Source: Ochotona curzoniae
Lineage: Eukaryota > Chordata > Mammalia > Lagomorpha > Ochotonidae
Reading direction: 5' to 3'
Length of the DNA: 64,000 nucleotides
Assembly (NCBI RefSeq): GCF_017591425.1
Contig: NW_024466413.1
Location: 496,001 to 560,000 of the forward strand
Shown here: piece by piece, positions 50,223 through 63,559 of the stretch
How positions within the stretch are numbered: the stretch's first letter is position 1
Layout of the letters: each line of letters starts with the position of its first letter
Made by a program: the position numbers and the translations under genes
The notes under the pieces: generated by a model
What the model saw: the letters and a program-made list of their open reading frames with translations, nothing else
The model's database searches: none
Told to the model about the DNA's origin: nothing

Positions 50223-53200
50223 GGAGTCTCAAACATTGGGGTCAGAACCACCAGAACTTTCTTCCCTTCCCGTTACATAGACAATGGCTGCTCAGTCAGT
50301 GCTCTGAGGTGCTCATGCTCATGGATACACATTTGTCCCCAGGGACCCTGGCTCCTTGGGGTATTAGTGGCCCTCGCAGGGTTGAATCCGTTGACAGGTG
50401 CAGAACTGCTGAAACAAAGCAAGGCTGGGCCTCCTTGAGGCAGGTTCGAGGCATGCTGTCAGCAGCTTGCGTTTCATCTCCCGAGCTTTGCTGGTGGCCA
50501 GGGTGAGGCCCATGACCACAGTGGCTGTGCACTGGGCACATGGGAAATCTGTAGTCTTTGACACAACCGTCAGACACGGGTTCTTACTGGTCTGAGCATC
50601 TGCATGACCTGGCGGTCGATATGGGTGATGATGGAGGTTAGGCAACCCATGGGGTTTTAGCTCTAGCCCATCTTGCAATGAGACTAGTGGTTCCCCACCC
50701 CATCACTTCCCTGGTGTTGGAGTAGACATTTAATGACCATTAGAAACTAGGTAGTCTTAATGGGCTTTGTCCCAGTTATGGGATATCACATGCTCCCCTT
50801 CTCTCCAAGGTCACCAGATGTTGCTCCAGAAATAAAGCAATGTCCCACATTAGGCATCTAGAGCTCTCCCTTTTCTTTGCTCAGGAAACTGTGGAGAATT
50901 GCTGTGTCTGCCAACAGCTGTGGTGGCTGGAGATAAGGAAGTGAGCCCTCAGAGTGTTTAGACCATGGGCCACTTCCTCCCAAAGCTATGATGCACCATG
51001 CTCCCTGCAGTGACAGATGGTACAACTGACTGCAGGTGAAGATATGCATCCTTGGGAGTGTGTGTGGGATCAATTCATGCCACAAGCCTCAGGTTTCCAA
51101 AGTAGCACAGACTCCCAGCCTCCCAGGAAAGCCCCGCAGACACAGTACTGGTTCTGGGAGATATTCCAGGAGGATGAAACCTTGGGGCTAGGAGTCAGGG
51201 GTTGGCTTGGTAACATTACTGGATCTTGGAGTCACTGATGACTGTTTCCTGGCAACTGAAACAGCTATGGTTTGGCCCAATTCTGCCTAGGTTCCTGCTT
51301 GCCTCTGCATGTGCCCAAGCGTCCACTCTGACTTGCTAAGAGTAATGAGGAATATTTGGAGCTCATGTTTAGTATGCATTTCTACTTTTGAAGCTCTGTG
51401 TTGACAGTAGCATGCTGGAGTTTCTATCATTGTCTGTACCTACAATGCCATGATACACTTGAGAATGAGGGATTGTGACTTGCTGGAAGACAAAGCTATT
51501 ACAATAATATAGGAGAAAAAACCGGGGGGAAGAAAAAAGGGCCTATGGAGCTGCATCATAAAAATTAAAATAAAATATGTAAAAAGACTATTTGGATTTC
51601 AAATCCAAAGTCCAGGGCTCACCTGATAAGCTGATTTGGCTTGCATTCACATGAATGGAGTAGAATCATGGTGGCCATTGTGGGGCTGCTTGGGGTGGGT
51701 GAGTGGTCTATAGCAAAGAATTCTGCTCAAAGAATATCACAGGCTCTGCCCCAGCAGAGTCCAGATCTGGTGGGCATGTGGCATCCCCATGGAGGCCAAC
51801 TTACTTCTCATTTGCATCAGACACAGCTGTAGGTCCAGGAGAAAGAGGAGCAGCTGGTGTTAACTTAGCCCCGTTGCTACTCTCTTTGCTTGACCTTGGT
51901 TGAGGGCATCTGTGCAAGGCACATTGTGTAACCTGGTAAGCCAAGGTCATGTGGGGAAGGACCAAATAAGATACCTGGCCCTGACTAAACGTTAAATACC
52001 AGAGAATTCATGATTCATGGGTATCAGATTTGGCTCTGTGGGTAATTGGCACCTGCCTAGCCTTGTGCACAGAAAACCACAAGTTAGTGCTTCTAGGGGA
52101 CCCACAGAGGTAGGCTCCATTCTGAATTGTTTCCAAGAAATTCAATTCATTCAAGAGACAGTCATCGTGATGCAATGACTTGAGCACAATTCCCAGGACT
52201 TGGGATTCCCGAATGCCTCTAAGAAGATTACCTTGCAGTGAGGATGACACAGGTGACATGCAGTGTGTCTGAAAGCACCAGGAAACACAGGAAGAGAACA
52301 GCAGAGGGAAAGGGAGTGGGGAAGAGGTGGCCCCTCACTGGAAGTGGGGGTTTTGAGCCAGGGCTTTCAAGGACAGGAGTGAGCCAAGAAGATGGGCAGG
52401 GCCAGACAGAACCAAGGCCAGGATAGCATTGGTCAGTGACCCAGGGACTCTGCCTGCTCCATGCACAGAGTGAGGTTCCCATTCTATGACTGTCCCCGTC
52501 CTCCTGAGCCTCATCTGGGTCAGCTACAGTCCGGTGCAGCGGGTAGCACCTCGGGCAGAGTGGGGCAGCAAGCATGGATATCAGGGTTGTGCACAGGAAG
52601 AGGCTCAGGGACAGAACAGCTTTCTTCCAGCCTTACCTTCCACCCACTGGCTCTTCCTTCTTTCCCAGATTCTGGGGCTCATGGCAGCAGGTATGCCACT
52701 CACACCAGGAGGCGAAATCACTGGATTTCTTTCTTGCAAGGTTGCAGTTAAAGGTAGAGAGATAGTGAGCTTTGGGGCCTTGGGGCAGGGCTGGTGCACC
52801 TGCGTTTGAGGTTGGCAACCATCGCTGTGGGCTGCCTTCTTGCCTGCTGTAGGTGATAGCCTGGAGTGACAGGTGGTGATTGTTACTGATACATGTGACT
52901 TCAGAGTTAGCCAAGAGTCCTTTGGCTGCCTGGTGGGTGACCTCGCCTCATATGGCTGGGCAGTCAACTCCTACGTGGCTGGGACTGAGGCAAGGCCATT
53001 CAGGGCTTTGCTCTCACTGCTGCCCTGGGAAGGGTCACCCAGCCTGTGCTTCCTTCAGTGGATAACGCCTTCCATCCTCTCTTGCCCTGGATTTCAAGTA
53101 CAGGATGAGAACTGGAGTTTTCTTGCACTCCTCTGGCCCCCAGCCAGGGGCTTGGGCCTAGAAGCTGGATCTGGGTCCAGAAGGGAGGGAGGCAGGATCT

Positions 53201-54177
53201 GTGTTGGCTGCTCAGAGCAGATGGCGCTAGCTCACCCGGCTGCCCGGTGAGTTTGAACTTACACCAATCTCCTGAGAAGCCAGTCTGCCAGAGGGTAGGG
53301 GAGGAAGGAGGACGAAGGCTGCTTTGCCAGTTGGTATGGCCACACCCCAGTGCAGCACCAGGACTAGATGGTTTTTGAAGGTGGCAATATCCTATTTAAA
53401 AATACATATTAATGAGTTGTGAGTGAGGGGATCTTCTCTGTGGGATTCTAGAGCAAGTGCAGGGCCTGGCCCCAGTGTCTGACACACCCCAGGGCTACTG
53501 CCAGGGCTCTGCCTTCTGCAAACATTTTACACCTGCCTGGAGTATATAGTCTTAGTCCTGGGTACAATAAAGGAGGTAGGAAGTTCAGATGCAAGATAGG
53601 GAGGAGTGGGAGGCAAGGCAGCAAGGTCTCATGAGACAGTACCACTAGCAGAGTAATGGGCATCTGGAGGAAGCAGGTAGGAAAGCTCAGTGGGCAGCTC
53701 AACACACCTGACAGCCCAGCTCTGAGAGCCCGGGTCACATCCAGACCCAGGCTGGTAAGGGAATAGGATCCAGGTCGTCTTCGGTTCTGGACAAAGGATT
53801 TGGTAGTCAGAAACTGGTGACTTTGCTCCCAAGGTTGTTTTTGTATCTGTTGCTATCAGACTAAGTAGCTCACCTGGCACTGGGCAGAGGGTTCTCCGGG
53901 GGTGCGTTCCTTAGGGAGAAGGCAGGGACTACCTGTCAAGTGGCTGAGCCTGGACATTGTGATGTAAAATACTGGACTGTCCTGTTCCTTTCTGTCAACG
54001 CTTTGTTTTCCCGGGGCCCCTTTTACACACAGAGGCAAATTTCCATCTCTCTAACATTCTCATCGCAGCCCATAACCTGATCATGGTAGAAGAGATCTGC
54101 ATTGTGTAAATTCTTCAAAGGGTCAAGCACTGGCTATGGGTATTCTGTTTACGGGTAATCTCTTGCTGTCTGTCCTG
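50223..54177. other. Downstream non-coding sequence
   Basis: This contains only short overlapping open frames. I recognise no protein family, RNA gene or repeat family in it. Confidence 0.4.
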
Positions 54178-54205
54178 TGGGGGCGGGGGCGGGGGGGGCG
54201 GGGGG

Positions 54206-54257
<52 letters not shown>
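54178..54257 (+). repeat. G-run followed by (GA)n microsatellite
   Basis: A G-rich block with runs of 5-8 G broken by single C bases (54178-54206) leads into about 23 GA units (about 54210-54257). The GA part corresponds to the 'agagagaaggagagacagag' segment of a reversed CSINE, expanded. Confidence 0.9.
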
Positions 54258-54260
<3 letters not shown>

Positions 54261-54445
54261 AATATCTGTCATGCACTGGTTCACTCTGAGTGGCTGTAGT
54301 GGCTGTAGTTAGGCCAGTCTTAAGAAAAAGCTCCATTCCAGTCTCCCGCATGTGCAGGAGCCCAAACACTTGGGCCATCTTCTGCTGCTTGCCTAGATGC
54401 ATGGTCAGGAGCTAAAAGGTTGAAATAGGCTGTGAGCTGGCTTCT
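54207..54445 (-). mobile_element. CSINE fragment, minus strand, with expanded GA tract
   Basis: After the GA expansion the sequence continues with 'ctgtcatgcactggttcact', 'cagtctcccgcatgtgcagg' and 'cccaaacacttgggccatct', the order expected of a reversed CSINE body. Confidence 0.65.
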
Positions 54446-56884
54446 GCCGTGGCAGCTGGCGGCTCTGTGCTGTGACAGGTGCTGTCTGGGGGGTCGCCTG
54501 ACTTTGCTGGGTCTGACAGTGGATCACCATGTAAGGCAACTACTCAGTGCACCTGCTGACTCTTTCCACTGCCCCCTCTGCTGACTCTCTGCTCTTCTCT
54601 GGTCTGATCAAACGTCCATGGATGTCAGCCTCCAAGGGTAGGGGGACAGGGGGCCGAGTGGTGCTTCATCCTATCCTTTTGATCCTTGCTTTCTTCTAAA
54701 GCAGGGGTGGCCGAGGTAGAAAGCTGACCCTTAGCACTTGGTAACCTATGGGGAAGACGGGATTCGAGTTTACTTCTCAAGGTCCTCTTTAAGCCCTTGA
54801 AGAAAGGTGGCTGGGTTTTCCTGAGGATCCTAGTCTGTGGTTGTTAGTTTAAGTCCTTTAGTTCCATGTTGCTGGCTCCTCACAATCTTGCCGGAGTGGA
54901 AGGCAGCCTTGGGCCCCTAGCCCTTCTTCCTTCAGGAGCACTCTAATCCCCTCGAGGCTCCTTGGCTGCTTCGGCTGCTTCTGTGCTCCTCTGCCTTCAG
55001 CAGTCTACCTGGAAGCTCCTCATTTACCTAAGAGGAAACGAAGTTACTTCAGCTAGATTGCCCAAGAGCCTGCTGGCACAAAGAGGAAAATAATTTGTGC
55101 CATGCTGGCACAGAGCTATGAAACTCAATCCTAGAAGACATGAAAGTCCTGTAAGAAATCCTTGGAAGCCTTGTATCCTCCTGGTGATTCCAGCTCCCAC
55201 TACTCTGACTTTTTTTGTACCTTCACTCATCCCTTGTCCTCAAACAGGCCCTTGTGCATGTGCTAGCTGCACTGAGGCCTCAGTGGCCCTGCAGGTGATA
55301 CCATGTTTGTGTGATAGCCAAGGAGATGATCCTAGACCTGTGGGCACCAGGCTGTGCACTCCTGGATGTTTGGCATCTTAGGAGGAGCTTTGCTTGGGCT
55401 GTGGGGCTCTTGAGTGCCAGCTCCTTCTGATGGCTTTTTTCCAGATCACTCTCCTAGACCAACCTGCCCTGAGCTGTGCTCTCTCCTCCAACCGAGGCTA
55501 ATTCTATAGATTGCAACATTCAGACTTCCTCTGGCTTCTCATTGGCCAGTGAGAGACCTTGATAGACCATGGAAAGATTGGGGTTAAAAACCTCACCTGG
55601 GGAGGTGGGACTAGCTGGTCAGAACTGAGGCAGGTCAGTGAATGACAACATCCACACCCAGGTCATCTGCTTTTGAAACATTAACAGGATGCTGTGCTTC
55701 ATGAATCCTGTCAGTAGGGCTACAGGGCTGCATGCATCTGACTTTGCAGGTGCCAATCCCTTTCTTTGCATAGTGTTCCTGACCTCACTGTGATAGCAAA
55801 AGGGCCTGTTGAATGCTTGCAACATGCCACTGTCCCCCAGGAGCTGGACAGAGGGCACAGGACCAAACCGGAGCCTCTGCCTGGGAGAGGACAGCTTTTT
55901 CGATCAAGAACAGCTCCCACTATGACTAGGATGCTATTGTCGTAAGCCAACGAGAAGTCTCATGTGGGTTTCAAGCAGGGGAGGCCAGTGTCCAAATTTT
56001 TCATAGACTACAAGACCCAGCCACCTCCTCCACTCTCCCTCCTGGCTCTCTCCTCGGTGCCTTGGGGGAAGCAACTGTCATCCAGGCTCAGGTCTTGGGC
56101 CCTTCTCTGTGGTCTGTTTGCCACTGTCCATCTTTTGGGACCCGATCAACTCCTGCTTGTCTTTCACCGTAGATCCTGCTTCCCTCTGCACCCTCCCACA
56201 ATGCCCGAGACTCTCCCTCCTGTAACATTTGTAAGGCAAAATTAGCCGAACAATCAACAGTCGGACAGTGACATGAAGCTCTCCGCATGCTGTGAGCTGA
56301 GCCAGTGACTCATTCCTTGGTCTTCAGGGTTTAGTGGCAGAGCCCCTGCTCCACGGCTGGCTCTGAGCAATGATTGGCCAGCTAGACGGAAACATAAATG
56401 AAGCCAGCATGGCTTCCCCCTGGAAGGAAACAATGGGCTTGGGAGAATTTTCTTGTCTCCTGGCCCATGTGCCTCTACACGTCTTGTAGAGGAATTCTGC
56501 TTTGGCACCACCAGTGTCTCATGTCATCTCATCGGAGAATGGGAACTTCTGAGGTAGGTCCTGTCGCGATTTTTGATGGATAAAGGAGGAAGTCGGTGTA
56601 AAGTTTACTGTAAATCAGAAGGCTGTGAGAGTCCACACGGGAGAAGATGGCGAAGATGCGAGAGTTCTGCTTCACAGTGACTACAGTTAGGAAGAGAAGC
56701 TGTACAGAGACAGTGCAGGAACACCAAACTGCACGCACGCATCTGCCTACTTCAAGAATCCAGGTGCTTTCATAGGTACCAACCTGCCTTTTCTCGTGGT
56801 CATTGAAGGCAAATCTCATGTGCTTATTTTCATTAGAAATAGGAAAATGTAAATCAAAAATATGTAAATTCTTGTGATTGAAGC
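54446..56884. other. Downstream non-coding sequence
   Basis: No gene or repeat family is recognised; only short open frames on both strands. Confidence 0.4.
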
Positions 56885-57175
56885 ATTTTGGTTTATTTTC
56901 ATTTATTAGAGGGAAGGAGGAAGTGAGTGAGAATCTTCTGTTTCCTGGTTTACCTGCTAAATACCTGCGATGACCAGGGTGAGCCAGCGAAATCAGCAGC
57001 CCCACACTCATTCTAGGCACGGACCCAAGTGCTTAGGCCATTATCGCTGCCTCCCACAGTGTGCATCAGCAGGAAGATACATCAAAAGCGGAGGAGCCAG
57101 GGCTTGAACTGGGCACTCAGTGTGGAATATGGGTGCCCCAAGCAGCACATCAACCACTGAGCCAAATGGTACTCT
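56885..57175 (-). mobile_element. Old CSINE, minus strand
   Basis: 'ttttcatttattagagggaa' is followed by a diverged body and the diagnostic end 'ggcttgaactgggcactcag', 'atatgggtgccccaagcagc' and 'caaccactgagccaaatggt', the reversed tRNA-like head of an older lagomorph SINE. Confidence 0.75.
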
Positions 57176-57224
57176 TTCTCTTAATTTGATGAAACTCTAT
57201 GGTAAATTTTAGGGCTCAAAGTTA

Positions 57225-57545
57225 AAATTTTAAAAAAATCAATTTGTTAGGAAGGCCACGGGCCAGGGAGAGACAGGAAGACGGAGGGAAAAAGGTAGAC
57301 AGGAGTCTTCCTTGCCTGGCTTCACTCTCCAGACAGTTAGAATGGCCAGGTCTGGGAAGATGGAAGCTAGGAGCGGTAACTCCACCTTGGCCATCCACCT
57401 GGGGACAGGGGCCTAAGCACCTGGACCACCCTCCCCTACCTTTCCAGGTCATTATGTCCAGTAGTGGAGTAACCTGAACTTGAACCAATACTCTGGCATG
57501 GAAGGCTGGCATTGCAACTGGTGACTCAACCCACTGCCTCTCAAT
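57225..57545 (-). mobile_element. Old CSINE, minus strand
   Basis: 'ttaaaattttaaaaaaatca' is followed by 'ggccagggagagacaggaag', 'cacctggggacaggggccta', 'ttgaaccaatactctggcat' and 'tgactcaacccactgcctct': a reversed, diverged CSINE lying directly behind the previous one in the same orientation. Confidence 0.6.
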
Positions 57546-58424
57546 GAGAATATATTTTGAAAATACAATGAAGCTGCTCATGAAAGTGCTTTGAGAACGC
57601 CAAGTTCAGGGTTAGCCACTCACTAGCTTTTGTTTGGAAGGAAAGGTAACAGTGCCTGCAAAATCTATGCCATCAGCGTTGTAACAAAGCATCACGAACT
57701 GTGCGTTTTATCAAAAGATTTTGAAAAAGATGTCTTAAAACTGAATTTTGCTTGGGAATATAATCCTAGCTATCGCATAAAGAGAGTAAAAATACTTTTA
57801 AACAAGAGCAGGGATTTTGTTTTCACGACAGCCTCTTCTTGGTGTGCATAGCACCCCTCCTGGATCTGACTGCAGCTGTGTGTCCCTCCCCCGCTCCTCT
57901 ACCCCATGCCAGCTTTCATGATGCCCTTCTGCTTTGCTCTGCTGGGCAGGCTCCTCCACTGGCTGCCTGAGAGACGGACGTGGTCGGCCTCTGATCCGCC
58001 GAGGGCACAACACACTAATGAACAGTTTGGACAGGAACGAGAGCCTGCTGTAAGTGGTTTTACTTTGAGTTCTTGGCGGCCTCACTGCAAGGCTCTTCTG
58101 AGCTCTGCTGTCGGCAAGTCCAAAGACACATCTGACCCTGGCGCCTGTGTGCCCAGTTGGTTCCGCCTCTGGAACTGCACAAGCATCTTTCTGTTCTCAT
58201 TGTTCCGCAGCTCACGGCAGCCCTGTATGGAGGGAGCTTTGTGGGCCTAGGTCACGCCCTTCATTTTTGGAAAAACATTTGACACCTTATCACTGGCTCC
58301 TTTGGTTTCTGTTTTTGGAAGTGCTATTATTCACATCTGTTTCTCGTATGATGATCCTTTAACATCCTCATATTTCTTCTATTATTGATCTTCACTCTTA
58401 TTTCCTGGAGATCTCCTCCAGTTT
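57546..58424. other. Unassigned stretch, mildly AT-rich at first
   Basis: 57600-57840 is AT-rich with a short open frame on + (57630-57851) that resembles no family I know. 57850-58260 is more GC-balanced and free of recognisable repeats. I cannot assign a function. Confidence 0.35.
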
Positions 58425-58686
58425 TTAAAATACTTAAAAGACATAGTGAGAGAGCTATTTCTCCTAACTGCTGGCTAATTTTGTAAATGCCTACACCAGC
58501 TGGGGCTAGGATGGGACGTTCCACCAAGCACTGCCACCTGTGTAGCAGGGACCCAAGTGTTTCCTTCAGGGGTGTGCACTAGCTGGAAGGGAGATGAGAA
58601 GCAGAGGTGGAATTTGAACCCAGGAACCTGACTCAGGCTGCAGACTTCCAAGCTGCAACCGAGCACTGCATCTCAACACCCATGCC
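58425..58686 (-). mobile_element. Old CSINE, minus strand
   Basis: 'ttttaaaatacttaaaagac' tail, then 'cagggacccaagtgtttcct', 'agatgagaagcagaggtgga' and 'tttgaacccaggaacctgac' to 'tgcatctcaacacccatgcc': reversed diverged CSINE. Confidence 0.65.
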
Positions 58687-59805
58687 CTCTACATGCACTT
58701 TTCCTGGCTTCTATTGACGTCAATTCTCTCCAGTTTCTTATCCGCACCCGTTTTCAACTCCCAAAGCACTTTAGCTCTGTGGCCCATCTTTCTCTGTTGG
58801 TTGCTATGGCTGCAGGGGCTGAGGACAGTAATACAACTGACTTCTCTTTGTTCCAGTTCTTTCCAACCTTGTTTCTCCCCACTGGATGTCTTCCTCAGCT
58901 CTCTGGGACACTTTCCCATTTGGGAGGCTGTACCAGGGATGTGGAGCGAGGTGATGAGGCCTCCTTTGGAGGAATCAGGAGAGGGAGTTTCTTAGCTCCT
59001 GTCTATTGCACAGATTGAGGTGGGGCTCTAAGAAGGGACGGGCTAGACCATCTTAGTGTGCTGGAGGTGTGTGTCCCTGCTGTGTTCGAGCCACGAAGTC
59101 TGTGTCATGCTCCCGCCAGGCTATCAGAGGGGACCTGGGATGTCACCCAGGACAGAGCAGGTTTCTGTGACAGAAGCCACAAAGCCTCCTCTCCCTCTGC
59201 ACCAGTCAGGATTCCTGGTCTGCCAGCTGACACATGGCCATCCCTGCTGCCCATTTAGAACCGACTTCCCCAAGGAGGCTGGGTGAATTCCTCCTCTTCC
59301 AGCTGCATTCCAGCTGCATTACAGATCCACTTCCCTTCGTGTTCTCCAGGGCTTCCAGCTGCCGGAAACTAATTTAGTTCCAGTGGGCATGTGGGGACAT
59401 CAAGTATGTTTGTGGAATTTGCACTGAGAGGGCATAAAATTCCAGATAAAAGGTATCCAGGACAGGTGCTGTGTCCATGTGGTATGGCCTGACTGCCTTT
59501 CCTGTCCAGGCCTCAAGATCTTCCTTCAAAATCCTTCTTGCTCCAGGGGAGAACACGGATATTGCGAACACGTTTCTCACCAAGCCAGTGCTGTTGTGGG
59601 AGATGATCTCTTCACAGGAGCCAGAACAGGCCTCACGGAGGAGGGAAAGGATCCAGAGAGAGGCGTGTATGTGGCAAAGGGAGTTACAGGACCATCTGCC
59701 TGGGGTGGGGAGTTGGGGAGCCCCGGGTTGCTTTGCCAGGAATGTGACATCAGCACCCAAGGAAGAAAGCTTTTAGATAAGGCTCCCTGGGAGACTCACT
59801 CCAGC
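58687..59805. other. Downstream non-coding sequence
   Basis: No gene or repeat family is recognised. Confidence 0.4.
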
Positions 59806-60780
59806 ACCTGCCAAGCTCAAGGATCCAGCAGGTGCACCAGGCCAACTCCTTGGTGCCCCCTCAGGAAGGCACACCGTAGAGGTCCACAGGAGCAATGAGG
59901 GCTTGCAGGTAGGCCCAAGGCCCTGGGCCAGACAACCGGAGCCCCACTGGACCCTACAATCCTGAGGCTCCTGGATCCACCACCCTCCTCACAGGTGGGC
60001 TCAAGGACCTGGGCCAGATGACCTGGGACCTGACGGACCCCCAGTGCCCAAGGGTTTGACATCCACCATGTAGGTGGACTTGAGGACTCAGGCCCCGCTG
60101 AGCACCCACTCCCAGGGCTGATGGATCCAGCACTCACCTTGCAGGCAGGCTGAAGGTCCTGGGCCAGATGACCTGAGCCCTGCCAGATACCTCCCCTGGG
60201 GCTCATGGACCTGGCTCCCACTGAGCAGGTGGGCTCAAGGACTCAGACCAGGTGACATGGGCCTCCCTGGACCCCCACCCCTGGGTCTCATGGATCCAGC
60301 ACCCACCTTAGAGGCAGGCTAGATGTCCTGGGCTCTGCTAGAACCCCTGCTCTGGGGTCCACAGACTCAGCACCCACCTTGCAGGAGGGCTCAAGGGCTT
60401 GGGCCATATGACCTGGAGCCTGCTCGAGCCCCCATCCCTGGGATTCATGGACCTGACACCCATCTCACATGTGGGCCTACGGATCTGGCCCAGGAAATCT
60501 GGGCTCCATAGGACCTCCCACCCCTAGGGTTCACAGATCCAGCACTCATCTTACAGGCAGGTCAAAGGGCCTGGGGGCTTGCCAGATACCCTGCCCTTCG
60601 GGCTCATGGATCTGGCACCCACTGCCACTGGACTGGCATGGCTCATTTCACCTCGGCATCTACCAGGGGGTGCTTCAGTCTGGCTTGGTCCAGCCTGCCC
60701 CAGTTCTAGCTCCTGCTGGTGGGTGCTGTAGCCCTCTATCCTGGCCCCAGGGTGAACTGGCTGGTATTGAGGACTGACCT
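59806..60780 (+). repeat. Degenerate tandem repeat, unit about 100 bp
   Basis: A phrase series recurs along the + strand: 'catggatccagcacccacct', 'ttgcaggcaggctcaaggtc', 'ctgggccagatgacctggg' and 'cctggacccccacccctggg'. Clear restarts of the 'ggatccagcac' or equivalent phrase occur near 59819, 59969, 60122, 60290, 60364, 60448, 60535 and 60607. Copies are diverged. It merges into the L1-like region that follows. Confidence 0.7.
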
Positions 60781-61959
60781 GGATCCTTCTGCATCCCATT
60801 CTGGTTCTTGGCCATGCTAGTGGCTGTTATGAACTTTACCAACCAGCAGTGACCCACAAGATGAAGGTGTGTACTGTAACCTGGCCTGGTTTGGCTGCTC
60901 TTGCCTTGGTTCTTGTGCTCACTTGCTGGGACTGTGTCCTGACAAAGGAGTTTCCCAAGTTCCTCTATCAGGTCTCCCAGTGGCAGATCTTGCGCACACA
61001 GGTGAGTCCTTGGCCTAGGTTGACTTTGTCTACCTCTTATCATGGCAAAAACAGTGTTGCCCAACTGGTCCACACCCAATCCAGTTCTTACTGTGGGGTG
61101 TGGCAGCCTAGCCACACTGGTTCTATACCCAGATTCAGCCCTCATGTGGTTCAATGGGAGTAGAGACGTAGCCCAATCTGTTCTACATGCACCCTGGCTC
61201 TCATGAGTATGAGCGGGTACTGGAGTCTCTAGCCCAGTCTGGCGCACCCCAGACCCAGTACACACCCATGCCAGGGAAGACTGCAGCCATGTCCAGTCCA
61301 GAGAGTGTCCCCATTCTGGTTGTCACTTGCCAATGGGAACCCCAACTCAGCCAGAGCAGTCTCTTAGCTCCCCAAGGAGGCTTGCTCCCAGCCACAGATG
61401 TTACACATGCCAGTGGAGATTGCTATTCCACATGGGTAAACCCACATACTACCCCACAGATTCTACCCCCAGACCCAATTCACTCACGTACTAGTTGGCG
61501 ACGTGGCCCAGCCTCACATTTCCTGTTCTCTGTTCCAACTCTCACTGGTGGTTTCCTTGATCTATCCCTGCAACTGCAGCGGCCTTGTCCGTGGAAGTCC
61601 TCAGAAGTCATATCTTACTGGATATGAACCTTCAGGTCCCTGCTGTCCCTGCTTGCTCTCACCTGCGGCATCCCAAGACTCCCTGTAATCCCACACCCCC
61701 AAGTCCTCTGAGTGCACCATTCAGTGGCCTGAGGGCTTCACCCAGTGCCATTGGTGCTTGGGCCAATTGGTCTGAGTTCTGCTGGTTACAGCTACGCAGC
61801 TGGTGGAAAAACAAAAACAAAAACAAAAATCTGAGCCTCTGACCCAGACAGGCTAGAGTTCTGCCTGCCACATGCCAGTGGTGGGCGAAGCTAAAGTCCT
61901 GTGCTGCTAGCCTGGGCTGGCCTGAGTTTTGCCGACCACAGACACATAGCTGGTGAGTA

Positions 61960-61990
<31 letters not shown>

Positions 61991-62050
61991 CAAAACAAAA
62001 CAAAACAAAACACAACACACCCCAAGCCTCTCCTTAACCCAATTTCTTCC
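60781..62050 (+). mobile_element. Repeat resembling a lagomorph L1 5' region
   Basis: This is C/T- and G/T-rich sequence with recurring phrases such as 'cacatgccagtggagattgc', 'tagcccagtctggcgcaccc' and 'ctctcactggtggtttcctt', followed by two similar blocks that each end in an A/C-rich tract (61808-61832 and 61958-62012). The style resembles L1 5' UTRs in lagomorphs as I remember them. No ORF1 or ORF2 sequence is present, so the assignment is tentative. Confidence 0.35.
61958..62012 (+). repeat. (AAAAC)n microsatellite
   Basis: This is a pentanucleotide AAAAC repeat of about 10-11 units, with a similar shorter AAAAAC tract at 61808-61832. Confidence 0.9.
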
Positions 62051-63555
62051 ATAGGCAACGCATTCCCAGGTTTCAGAATTCCACCTGGCCATGTGTGTCT
62101 CCCATTCTCTCTCCTTCCTGCTCAGGCTCCAGCTACAGAAGCAACATATTAAGCCTGTTGCCTCTATATCCTTCTAGAGATGTGGCATTCTAGATTAGGA
62201 AGTTATGCTGCTTTTGTAGTTCTACAGTGAACCTGAGTTGCTTGTTGAAAGCAAATAAGAAAACTGAAAGCCAGAGAATAGGATGGCTTCTGACTCCATC
62301 GCTGCAAGAGTCACCATGAGCACTTGAGCATTTAATCACCCAGATCTTTCCCTTATGTCTAGGAAGATTTCTCTGTGTGGACAGAAAAATAGTCCCTCCA
62401 CTACGCTGGAGACCTTCCAAAGCAAGAGAGGAACCTCAGAAGCCATTTAGTCAGAGGCAAAGTTAGCCAGGGAGCTTTAGATTTTGAATAACAAGCACCA
62501 TAAAGCTGAAAGAACAATATCAGCCTGAGGAAAATTTTTTTTTCTATTAATAGATCTCTTCTATAACTTGCAGGGCCAATACAAGCCAACATTATTAGGG
62601 TCCAGGCAGTGCACGTCTCTGACTCCACAGAGACCCCATAAAGTCAAGCTTATTACAATTTCTCCCGAGACAGGAGTTTTGTGATTCCTGTGTGTTCTTA
62701 CAGTCAAGACTTCGTCCCCCCTTCGAGCTCCTTTCTCTAGATGGTAGCACTTAGAGGATCCTGCTCTGTAACCTACAGATGCAGAGCCACTTGGCCAGGG
62801 CCTTTTAAACCTAGGCAGTCCCTCCCTACAGACATGTAATGCATCCTTGTTACATAGTGATTTCTGCAAAGGGCACCAGTCAGTTCAACAGAATAGCATT
62901 GAAAGGATTTTCACTCCAACAAACACAAAACATGGAAGATTTTAATAGATGGCACACAATATTGAATAATGTTGAATTAAGGTGCCAATGGAAATAAAAT
63001 GGGTTTACCTGGGGTGGGAGAAGAGCATGGTGAAGGTTCCTTTGTATTTCTACATCAAGGATTATTTTGCATTGTTCAGCTCCCTCTCCCAGGAAAACCG
63101 ACTTGAATGCTAGGCACTCTAAACACGCCTTTCTGTAGTTTTCCATCCAAGCAGAATTTCTCTCCTGTCTTTCCACGTCTGATGAAGGTGGTCACAGGGG
63201 TGGGCTTTTGAAGCGTAGTCTGGATGCTGCTGGGGATACCTGTATGTTGGGGTGTCTGGCTCCACTTGGCTTCTGCTGCTACCTGTCTGCTAAAACAAGC
63301 CCTGGAGACAGCCAATGACAGCTCAAGCAGTTGAATGCCTGCTGCTCTCCTGTGTTCCAAGCTCATGACGTCATGTGGCCCAGCCCTGGCTGCTGTGATC
63401 AGTTGTGGAGTGAACTAGCAGACAGCAGAGCTCTGTGTGCCATTGAATAACTTCTTTCAAAAACAAACAACAAAAAACCTAGTTATCTTAAAGAAAGGAT
63501 TATAAGCACAGAGTGAGGCTGGCTTCATTAGCTCTGTCCAGACTGCATAGAGGTT
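62051..63555. other. Downstream non-coding sequence
   Basis: More AT-rich than the gene region; only short open frames and nothing I recognise. Confidence 0.4.
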
Positions 63556-63559
63556 CACA

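Noticed and set aside
56529..57020. 163-codon minus-strand open frame
   Set aside because: It overlaps an old SINE at one end and shows no recognisable domain.
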